Assembly (NCBI GenBank): GCA_016844745.1
Contig: JAERMQ010000003.1
Span: 90,496-154,495, forward strand
Direction of reading: 5' to 3'
Length of the DNA stretch: 64,000 nucleotides
Origin: Ignavibacteria bacterium
GTDB taxonomy: Bacteria; Bacteroidota; Ignavibacteria; Kapaibacteriales; UBA2268
Shown here: positions 20,355 to 28,579 of the stretch, piece after piece
Layout: every line of letters begins with the position of its first letter
Numbering within the stretch: the first letter of the stretch is position 1
Translations under genes and position numbers: made by a program
Notes under the pieces: model-generated
What the model was told of the DNA's origin: nothing
What the model saw: the letters and a program-made list of their open reading frames with translations, nothing else
Databases searched by the model: none

Positions 20355-22514
20355 TTAAATTTTCTTAAATCTTAGTTTTACGGTTGTTCCCTGATTAATC
20401 TCGCTAATGATTTCTATTTTTCCATCGGCAGAATCGAGCGCTCGTTTAACGATTGATAGTCCCAATCCTGTTCCCTGTTTTGATAACCCATTTGAAAAGC
20501 GGTGGAACGGTTCATACAGATGACTTATCTCGGAAGAGGGAATGCCGATACCTTGGTCGGTTATATCGCAGAATATCTCGGAAGCATCTTCCCTTAATGA
20601 TATTTCTATGGTTGATTCCTCCGGCGAATATTTGACGGCATTGCTTATCAGGTTCGAGAAAATATGATTCAATACGAGGTAATCAATAAAAATGAAGATT
20701 TGCTCAGGATTACAATTAACGATAAACCTGTGATTACCTTTATCTATTAATTTCAGGTTGGTTACTTGTTCATTAATATAATCAGTCAAATCGACTTTAA
20801 TTTTTTTCAGGTTTAGTCTGCTGGAATCAGGTCTGCCTATAAAAAGCACTTCATCCAGAATGGAAGTCATTGAATTAACACATTGCTGAATTCTTATTAT
20901 TTGTCTATCAAAAAGTCTGGTCTCATCTTTGATTAAATAATATTTTATAATATCCGATGCAGATTGAATGACCGTAAGTGGTGTTCTGTACTCGTGCGAA
21001 ACCATTGAGATAAAATTGGATTTTAGTTTGTTCAGTTCCTTTTCCTTTTCGTAAGCAGCCTTCAATTCGTATTGTGTTGTTATCAGTTCTTCGTTTTTAT
21101 CAATCAGCTTTTTCTGGAAGCGGCTTTTCATACGAAGCTGATATAATGAAATTGTGATTATTCCTATTAAAAGAACAATTATTATTACTAATAACAGCCC
21201 TACGGACTTTTGCCTGTCTAATTCAAGGTCGCGAATAGAACCTTCCTTTTTGGCAAGTTCAAGATCCTTATCCTTTTGCTCGATGGAAAATTTAAGAAAG
21301 AGTTCATTTAATCGGCGGGTTCTTTCCAAATCCATGATTGAGTCTTTGATTGCAATAAATTTATCCTTAAATTCATTCGATTTTTTGTAATCGCCTGTCA
21401 TTGCATAATATTTTGCATAATTCTCGAAAAGGTCTTTCCTAATACCTTCGCATCCCTTTTCATAAGCAAATAATAAAGTTTCATCGAGATTACTTTTTGC
21501 TTCTTTTAATTTATTCCTTTTCAGATTTAAAATTCCAATTTTTAAATTTACTGTAGCTATTCCTTTTTGGTCATTCAATTCTTTCTTTAATTCAAGGGCT
21601 GTATTGAAACAATTAGCAGACTTTTCAAACATACCTTTTTCCTGATAAACTTCTCCCAGATTGGAAGTTGCTATTGCTTTACCAGGTTTATCACCTAATT
21701 TCTCTTTAATTTCCAATGAGAGTTGCAATAATTCCAAAGCTCTATCATAATTTTTTAATTTTTGATGTACGTTACCTAAGTTATTTAAAATTATTGATTT
21801 TAAACTTTTATCATTTATTTTTTCAACACCTTTTAAAGCTTTCTCATAAAAATCCAATGCTTGCCGGTTATTTTCAAGCATACCATAAATATTACCAATG
21901 TTATTTAAAATTCGTGGAATACTTTTAAGAAATTTCTGCTCATTAGCAATTCTTAGAGCATCTAACAGGTATTTAAGTGCATTATCATAATCACCAATCT
22001 GACGATAAGTATTAGACAAGTTGTTTTTTATATCACTTAAGTCCTGTTTATTACCAAATTTATTAATGTAATATTCAGATTTTTTTAGCGCTTCTAAAGA
22101 TTTATCAATTTGATTCAACTTTCTATAATTTATACCGATATTATTATAGATTTCTATAAGAAGGGTATCACATTTAGTTATTTGAGCTAATGTGATGGAA
22201 TATTGAAAATAACGAATTGATTCGGCATATTTATAACTGCTTTTATAAGCATAGCCAATCATATTGTTAGCGTCGAGTTTTAATGAATTGTCATTTTGTT
22301 CCATGGCAATATCGTATGCCTCAAGTGCATACTGCAAAGCTTGGCTATTGTTCAGATTCAGTAATGAATCCGATGCTTGAATTAATAATTTAAATCGTTC
22401 TTTGCCTTTGACTGACTGCAGCTTTTGTTCGAACTTTGCGTCGTTTTGACTATACAGACTATTGTTGCAAATAAAGTAAAAGAACAAATAAAATGTAACA
22501 TATTTTATGTTCAT
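20355..22514 (-). CDS. TPR-repeat sensor histidine kinase
   Basis: Multiple TPR repeats, one TM, HisKA (SHEYRTPLTVIQSASDII), HATPase (GTGLGLSIVKR). Confidence 0.95.
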   Translation of the reverse strand: MNIKYVTFYLFFYFICNNSLYSQNDAKFEQKLQSVKGKERFKLLIQASDSLLNLNNSQALQYALEAYDIAMEQNDNSLKLDANNMIGYAYKSSYKYAESIRYFQYSITLAQITKCDTLLIEIYNNIGINYRKLNQIDKSLEALKKSEYYINKFGNKQDLSDIKNNLSNTYRQIGDYDNALKYLLDALRIANEQKFLKSIPRILNNIGNIYGMLENNRQALDFYEKALKGVEKINDKSLKSIILNNLGNVHQKLKNYDRALELLQLSLEIKEKLGDKPGKAIATSNLGEVYQEKGMFEKSANCFNTALELKKELNDQKGIATVNLKIGILNLKRNKLKEAKSNLDETLLFAYEKGCEGIRKDLFENYAKYYAMTGDYKKSNEFKDKFIAIKDSIMDLERTRRLNELFLKFSIEQKDKDLELAKKEGSIRDLELDRQKSVGLLLVIIIVLLIGIITISLYQLRMKSRFQKKLIDKNEELITTQYELKAAYEKEKELNKLKSNFISMVSHEYRTPLTVIQSASDIIKYYLIKDETRLFDRQIIRIQQCVNSMTSILDEVLFIGRPDSSRLNLKKIKVDLTDYINEQVTNLKLIDKGNHRFIVNCNPEQIFIFIDYLVLNHIFSNLISNAVKYSPEESTIEISLREDASEIFCDITDQGIGIPSSEISHLYEPFHRFSNGLSKQGTGLGLSIVKRALDSADGKIEIISEINQGTTVKLRFKKI

Positions 22515-22678
22515 TGAAATATCCTCTTGTGAACAAATTACTCTATCCTAAATCAACTTTTTTTGTTCATAAGTTGAAAAATATTTTTATACTTTATTAA
22601 AATAGTAAAATTATTTTTAATTACAAAATATTTTTAATTAAAATTTTTATTTATAATTATTTATTTCGAGGTGTTCAA

Positions 22679-23197
22679 ATGAAAAAAAACTTAACCTATC
22701 GCATTTTCGCAAGTGTATTATTCACACTTTTTGCATTATCATGCAGCGACAATTCTAAAATGCTAAGTCCGGTCGAATCAAACAATTCAAAAAACATTCC
22801 GATTATTGAACAAAGCTATCCGAATGATAGATTATATACTACAACTCATGAGTGGGTTAAAGTTGGGGAAGACCAAATTGCCGTAGTTGGTATTACGGAA
22901 TATGCAGTCAATGCTATAGGACTTCCTACAACTCTCGATGAGTATGAAGAAGCTGATGCTCCTATAAAAAAGGGTGGTAAAGTATGCTCTGTTTCCAATT
23001 CCCAGCAATCAAAAGATGTTTATACTCCAGTTAGCGGCACTCTAATGGGTTATAACCCAACTGTACAGCAGAACCCCGGTATTTTATATGACTATCCTTA
23101 TTCGACCGGTTGGATATTCAAAGTTACCGATTTTGATCCAAACGATTTAAATGATTTGATGACCTCAGCTCAATATCAAGCTTATATAGGTCTGTAA
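22679..23197 (+). CDS. Lipoprotein with a GcvH-like (glycine cleavage H protein) domain, lipoyl-Lys replaced
   Basis: Signal peptide with lipobox FALSC; RLYTTTHEWVKV, ITEYAVNAIG, DVYTPVSGTLMGYN and STGWIFKVTDFDPNDLNDLMTSAQYQAYI match H-protein landmarks. Confidence 0.88.
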   Translation: MKKNLTYRIFASVLFTLFALSCSDNSKMLSPVESNNSKNIPIIEQSYPNDRLYTTTHEWVKVGEDQIAVVGITEYAVNAIGLPTTLDEYEEADAPIKKGGKVCSVSNSQQSKDVYTPVSGTLMGYNPTVQQNPGILYDYPYSTGWIFKVTDFDPNDLNDLMTSAQYQAYIGL

Positions 23198-23342
23198 TTC
23201 AACAAAAATGCTATCGCTATGATTAATTTCAAGCAATAGTATCGTGATGAAATCTACCGATAATTCCAAAAAAGATGTTCGGGAAGGAGAGGTGTGCTTT
23301 TGCATACTTCTCCTTACCTTTTATTTTTAAATACAAAGTTGC

Positions 23343-23408
23343 GTTCAAACAGACAAGGATGTCTGTTCTACCAATAACAGTAGAACAGACATCCTTGTCT
23401 GTTTGAAC
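23343..23408. repeat. Perfect 29-bp inverted repeat, nested
   Basis: GTTCAAACAGACAAGGATGTCTGTTCTAC-caataaca-reverse complement; each arm contains AGACAaggaTGTCT. Confidence 0.93.
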
Positions 23409-23446
23409 TCTACCTCCGACTATTACTATCAACGAGCAGTTTTAAA

Positions 23447-23557
23447 GGGGGCTTCTAAAAATTGTCATTCTGAGCGAAGCGAAGAATCCAGTCTTCTTTA
23501 AAATCAACAAGATAGATTCTTCGCTTCGCTCAGAATGACAGTTTTTAGAACCCACCT
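23447..23557. repeat. MITE/REPIN-like element, GAAGCGAAGAATCC core with GGGCTTCTAAAA-type ends
   Basis: ggggcttctaaaaattGTCATTCTGAGCGAAGCGAAGAATCC...GATTCTTCGCTTCGCTCAGAATGACagtttttagaacccacc. Confidence 0.88.
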
Positions 23558-23745
23558 AAAGATAGTTCCTCATCGTTTTATTGGTTGAAATACCTTATTG
23601 GGATTCAATTTTATATCAAACCAAAATTACTTTTGAAAAATGAAAAATAACTAATTTTGAAATGGTCGAAATTTTTCCTAAATTATATTGTTTTGTTGAG
23701 ATTTATAAAAAATACAGCTTTTCCTAACAAATAAAAAGGTGCGAT

Positions 23746-24156
23746 ATGTTTAAAAAACTTCTACTTCCCATAATTATTGTTTTCGTATGTATTCAGGTCC
23801 TGGATGGACTTTTTCATGGTGTAATTCTATCAGGATTATATCAGCAATCAGCAGCAATCTGGCGACCCAAGGCTGATATGGATAGGATGATGTGGATAAT
23901 TTACCTCTCTACCTTTCTCCAGACGATTGGATTTGTCTATATCTATTACAAACTGATTAATGAGAAGTCACCTTTCCGCGGATTGTGGTTTGGTTTAACG
24001 TTTGGATTTACCGTTGGCGTTGGTATGGGTTATTCAACTTATGCAATGCTTCCAATGCCTTATGCATTAGCATTCTCATGGTTTATCGGTTGTATAATAA
24101 TATATGGTATTGCAGGCTTAGTTTTAGGACTGATAATGAAGGAGAAGAAAGCTTAG
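23746..24156 (+). CDS. Small polytopic membrane protein of unknown function
   Basis: 136 aa with about four hydrophobic helices; intact ORF with plausible upstream AAAAAGGTG. Confidence 0.65.
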   Translation: MFKKLLLPIIIVFVCIQVLDGLFHGVILSGLYQQSAAIWRPKADMDRMMWIIYLSTFLQTIGFVYIYYKLINEKSPFRGLWFGLTFGFTVGVGMGYSTYAMLPMPYALAFSWFIGCIIIYGIAGLVLGLIMKEKKA

Positions 24157-24159
24157 AAT

Positions 24160-24260
24160 CTGGGGTCGGGGGACTGGGGTCGGGGGTCGGGGAATTGATC
24201 CCGGTTCCCAGACCCCCGTTCCCCGACCCCCGTTCCCCGACCCCCGTTCCCCGACCCCTA
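24160..24260. repeat. G/C-rich heptamer repeats in inverted arrangement between convergent genes
   Basis: ggggtcgggggtcgggg ... ccccgttccccgacccccgttccccgacccc. Confidence 0.9.
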
Positions 24261-24264
24261 TATT

Positions 24265-25827
24265 TTACTTCGCTAAAGCAACGCTGCGGCGCTCGCGAAT
24301 AACAGTAACCTTAATCTGTCCAGGATACTCCATTTCACCTTCAATACGCTTTGCAATTTCTGCTGCCATTAAATCGGAATTGGCATCATCGACCCGTTCA
24401 GGTTCGACTATTACGCGAATTTCACGTCCAGCCTGTATGGCAAATGTTTTTGCAACACCCTCGAAGTTTTTGGCAAGGTTTTCCAATTTCTCCAAACGCT
24501 TTACGTAATTTTCGAGTGATTCTCTTCGGGCGCCGGGGCGTGCTCCGCTAATGCTGTCGGCTGCCTGCACGAGTACGGCAATAGGAGTTTCCATCTCGAT
24601 GTCTTCATGGTGTGCGCCAATTGCATTGCAGACAGTATTGTTTTCTTTGTATTTTTTTGCAAGCTCGAATCCGATTAATGCATGGGGACCTTCCGTTTCG
24701 CGGTCAACGCATTTACCAACGTCATGCAGCAATGCAGCTCGTTTGGCAAGATGTGTATCGAGTCCGAGTTCTGCAGCCATTATGCCGGATAAATATGCAA
24801 CTTCAATGGAGTGGTTCAATAGATTCTGACCGTAACTGGAACGGTATTTCATTTTTCCTAACATTTTGACAAGTTCCGGATGCATTCCGTGAATCCCTAA
24901 TTCCAATAATGCAGATTCACCGATTCTAATCATATCGTCATTAAGTTCTGTTTTGGTCTTATTAACAACTTCTTCGATACGTGTGGGATGAATTCGACCA
25001 TCGAGCATAAGTTTTTCAAGAGATAGTTTTGCAACTTCCCTGCGGAATGGGTCGAAACCTGATATGACGACGGCTTCGGGAGTATCGTCAATAATTAAAT
25101 CAATACCGGTTGCAGCTTCAAATGCGCGGATATTCCTGCCTTCACGACCAATTATTCTGCCTTTCATTTCATCGCTATCGAGCGAAACAACAGAAACAGT
25201 TGTTTCAACACTATGGTCGGATGCAGTACGTTGAATAGCCTGAACAATTACATTCTTAGCATCGCGTTGTGCGGTAAGTTTAGCTTCTTCACGAATTTTA
25301 TTAATATATTGAGCAGCTTCGCTTTTTGCTTCATTTATATGCTGAGTCATCAACTCCCGTTTAGCATCATCACGTGAAAATTGAGCAATCTCTTCTAACC
25401 GGCGTACCTGTTGCTCAATAATTTTATCAGCATCTAAAAATTTATCTTTTAGTCCTTCTTCTTTTTTCTGTAATTGTTCTTCTTGTCCCTGGAGTTGCTT
25501 TTCTTTTTTCTGAAAAAGTTCGAGCTTGCTTTCAACTCCTTCTTCTCTTGATTTTATTTGTTTTTCTAAATTTTGAATTTTTTGTCGTTTGGATTGTGCC
25601 TCGTTCTCGAATTCTTGTTTGCGTTTATGCCATTCTTCCTTGACTTCGAGTAGTTTTTCTTTTTTTATGTTGTTGGATTCTTTTTCCGCATCTTCGATAA
25701 TTTTTTTTGCTCTTTCATCAGCAGCGGCGATTTTTGCGGTTTGGAGTTTGCTGTTCGAATAATATGCAACAATAAATCCTAAAAAAAGACCAACAACACA
25801 TAATATTAAAATCATAATTTCACTCAT
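24265..25827 (-). CDS. rny: Ribonuclease Y
   Basis: N-terminal TM, long coiled coil, KH (GRIIGREGRNIRAFEAATGIDLIIDDTPEAVVISGFDP), HD (AALLHDVGKCVDRETEGPHALIG). Confidence 0.97.
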   Translation of the reverse strand: MSEIMILILCVVGLFLGFIVAYYSNSKLQTAKIAAADERAKKIIEDAEKESNNIKKEKLLEVKEEWHKRKQEFENEAQSKRQKIQNLEKQIKSREEGVESKLELFQKKEKQLQGQEEQLQKKEEGLKDKFLDADKIIEQQVRRLEEIAQFSRDDAKRELMTQHINEAKSEAAQYINKIREEAKLTAQRDAKNVIVQAIQRTASDHSVETTVSVVSLDSDEMKGRIIGREGRNIRAFEAATGIDLIIDDTPEAVVISGFDPFRREVAKLSLEKLMLDGRIHPTRIEEVVNKTKTELNDDMIRIGESALLELGIHGMHPELVKMLGKMKYRSSYGQNLLNHSIEVAYLSGIMAAELGLDTHLAKRAALLHDVGKCVDRETEGPHALIGFELAKKYKENNTVCNAIGAHHEDIEMETPIAVLVQAADSISGARPGARRESLENYVKRLEKLENLAKNFEGVAKTFAIQAGREIRVIVEPERVDDANSDLMAAEIAKRIEGEMEYPGQIKVTVIRERRSVALAK

Positions 25828-26142
25828 TTACGTTTTCCCTTTCAAATCTAAATATATAACTATCAAATGATTTAATTAATCAAAATAGGCTAATCTTTGT
25901 CAACTTGCGATTTAATCATTATGCATGTTGTTTACCAGCTCTGACGGGCTCAAATCTAACCGGTAAAATCAAATTTAACCTTTACTCCCGGATTTGGTAA
26001 TCTAACAAAATGGGATATTAACTTTATACATTTCCCATTGCTCATTCTGCAATCTGAATGATTGCTGTACCCCGGAAGATTATCAAATATAAATAAGGTG
26101 ATTTTATAAATTATTTGCCAAATTATATTTAATAAAAAAAAC

Positions 26143-26394
26143 GCCGCAATTAACTATCTACGGCAGATTTGCGCATAAGTAAAACACGCGTAAAAGAACT
26201 CAGCAAACACGGTGGGTGACTACCTATTTATCTCTTACTTCCAATGAATCAGGCTAAAGTCCCGTCGAACCTTTCCTGATTACCTAAGACACAAAGTGCT
26301 TAAGTTAAGGCCTGTATTGCTTAAACAGAGCTTATCTCCCTATTTTTTATAAAATATTAGTTCTTTTCCGTGAATTTTTGATAGTAATTGCGGC
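26143..26394 (-). ncRNA. ssrS: Putative 6S RNA between zapA and rny
   Basis: Closing stem gccgcaattaactatc / gatagtaattgcggc; inner pairing cacggaaaagaact / agttcttttacgcgtg; minus strand ends GCGGCGTTTTTTTT; location adjacent to zapA. Confidence 0.62.
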
Positions 26395-26428
26395 TTAATA
26401 TCTTATATTCAAAGAACGGTCTTTAGTG

Positions 26429-26722
26429 CTACATTTCAGCTTCCGCAAGATTCATTTCTTCTATGGTCTTAGTCATTTTAGTTAACTGTACTGCAACATA
26501 CTTTGTATTTATTTCATTTTGAATTTCCGACCTGATATACTTTTCCGCTATGTTCAAAGCCGCTAAAACAGTAAGCGTAGTCGTTTCTTCATTCGAATAA
26601 CGCCGCCGTAGCTCTTCATATTGAGTATTCAATTCTTCGGCAGCTTTTTGGATAATATCGTCTTCTTCGCCAACCAATCTATACTGACGACCAGCTATCC
26701 ATACATTGATTGGTTTTTCCAT
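26429..26722 (-). CDS. zapA: Cell division protein ZapA
   Basis: 97 aa, INVWIAGRQYRLVGEEDDIIQKAAEELN plus coiled coil. Confidence 0.85.
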   Translation of the reverse strand: MEKPINVWIAGRQYRLVGEEDDIIQKAAEELNTQYEELRRRYSNEETTTLTVLAALNIAEKYIRSEIQNEINTKYVAVQLTKMTKTIEEMNLAEAEM

Positions 26723-26874
26723 TTTCTTTTTTAAGTTAACCTAAATTCTTTTTTAATATAATTTTATCTTTTTTATTTTAACTTGTCAATAATATTTTTG
26801 TTTTATGAAAATCTCCTGATTTTCATAACATAAATTTAACTATAATTATCTTTAATGCAAAAAAATATTTTTGT

Positions 26875-28434
26875 TTATTGCCGGATTGATTTAACAACGG
26901 GTTCGAGAAGCGCCATATATTTTTTTATTTCATTTTGCAAATCACTCTTTTCGGAGTCACTTAATTTTTTTTGAGAAGTAATTTTTTCCATCGTATCGCC
27001 TAACTCATCGACGTTTATTCCTATCTTAAATAAATTACCAGTATCCGGATCTGAATGCGTTTTATTGAGTTCTGATTTTTTTCTTTCAAGGGCATAATTT
27101 TCATTTTGTAACTCTTTAATTTGACGGGTAAGCTTCAAAGAAGTTTCACGCTCCTTTTGAATATTATCACTTATCAAAAGCATTTCGTTTTTCATATCCT
27201 GAATAACTCTGTTTAATTCGATAATTGATTTATTAGCAGTCGATAGTGATGCGCTAAGAGTTGTGGATTTTTCGAGTAGCTCTGATTTTGTTTGCTCTGA
27301 ATCGTTTAATTGTAATTCCAATACCGAAATTTTTATATTCGAGCTTTCAAGTTCATTCGTTCTTGTTTTAATGATATCATTAAGACTTTCAACCTGTTTC
27401 GAAAATTCACCGGATTGGTTATCAATTAAAGATAGTCCTTGTCGTACTAAGCTCAATTCATCTGTCAGACTTTGATTTAATCTGCTTAAATCGGTAATTT
27501 TTTTATTTAAATTTGTGATCTGATTTTCATAATTCTCTTTGAGTTTATCAGCATTATTTCGGATTTCTGAAATCTCTTTATTAAGATTTTCTATTTGATT
27601 ATAAGCGGATTTTAATTCTGCCTGCTTAGAATCCAACTCTGTTTTGATATTACTGAATTGGTCGTTAAGTGCAGAAATTTTATTATCGGAATCTTGCCTA
27701 TATTCAGCTTCAAATCTTTCTTTTTCTGCCGTTAAGTTTTCATATTCAATTATTTTATCATTGAGGGTTTTAATTGAAAAGTCTGCAGTTTTGAGGGATT
27801 CTATAGTATTACTATATTTTATCTGGAAACTTTCCAACTCTGCAACTCTTTCACGTAGCTTGGTTATAGTGTCATTATTTTCGTGAAGCTGGAAATTCCT
27901 CCGCGTGAGTTCTTTTTGAGTAAATGAATGTTCTTCTTTGAGCTTTTCCATATCTATCAGGCGTTGCCTGATAAGAGTATTTTCCTCCGATAATTCTTTA
28001 TCCCGCTCATTAACTTTCTTTAAATCTGCTTCTAAAGAATCAATATATTCTACTTGCAATTTGTTGCCGGTTGGTGATATAAGCAGGGTTTCAAAGGATG
28101 CAATTTTATCTTCGGAATCCTTAAGGGTACTTGTTATCTCATATATTTTTAAATTAGCGGCGGCAAGCTTTGTTTCAATCTCAGCAGTATAATTCCGGGT
28201 CTCTTTACTTATCAGTTCAAATCCGGATTTTTCCAATCGGAGGCTTTCGAGTTGAGAATCCTTTTCCTTTAAGAACTGCTCCAACTCTATGTTTTTGCCG
28301 AGAGTGCGTAAATATTTATCCTTCCTGAATTTCAAAATTTCCGAATTTGCTTCGACTACTTTTTCTAATTTATCGAGCGCTTCGGCTATTTCACGATTCC
28401 GGAAAACCGCATCAGTTGTTGGATTATTGCTCAT
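26875..28434 (-). CDS. Long coiled-coil protein of unknown function
   Basis: 519 aa almost entirely heptad-like, between zapA and pheT. Confidence 0.75.
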   Translation of the reverse strand: MSNNPTTDAVFRNREIAEALDKLEKVVEANSEILKFRKDKYLRTLGKNIELEQFLKEKDSQLESLRLEKSGFELISKETRNYTAEIETKLAAANLKIYEITSTLKDSEDKIASFETLLISPTGNKLQVEYIDSLEADLKKVNERDKELSEENTLIRQRLIDMEKLKEEHSFTQKELTRRNFQLHENNDTITKLRERVAELESFQIKYSNTIESLKTADFSIKTLNDKIIEYENLTAEKERFEAEYRQDSDNKISALNDQFSNIKTELDSKQAELKSAYNQIENLNKEISEIRNNADKLKENYENQITNLNKKITDLSRLNQSLTDELSLVRQGLSLIDNQSGEFSKQVESLNDIIKTRTNELESSNIKISVLELQLNDSEQTKSELLEKSTTLSASLSTANKSIIELNRVIQDMKNEMLLISDNIQKERETSLKLTRQIKELQNENYALERKKSELNKTHSDPDTGNLFKIGINVDELGDTMEKITSQKKLSDSEKSDLQNEIKKYMALLEPVVKSIRQ

Positions 28435-28579
28435 AAAGAATTAATTCAAAATATCAAATTAAATATCTATACAAAATCTCCTGGATTCCGGTTTATTTAA
28501 ATTTGAATATGAGTTGCAAAGCAGCATTGCCGCTAAATCAATTTTGAAATCATATTTCAAAGAAATTACTAAATTTCAC

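Noticed and set aside
23985-24302. 105-aa ORF across the G/C-rich heptamer array
   Set aside because: Out of frame with the real membrane protein and coding mainly for GSGVGELIPVPRPPFPDPRS low-complexity sequence from the repeat.
20287-26425. Shared 15-mer AAAGACCGTTCTTTG (20287 +, 26411 -)
   Set aside because: A few chance 15-mer matches are expected between all positions of a 64 kb AT-rich window; no wider similarity was seen.
27263-28192. Plus-strand ORFs antisense to the coiled-coil gene
   Set aside because: Antisense shadows of a low-complexity Ser/Leu-Lys/Glu coding region; no independent coding evidence.
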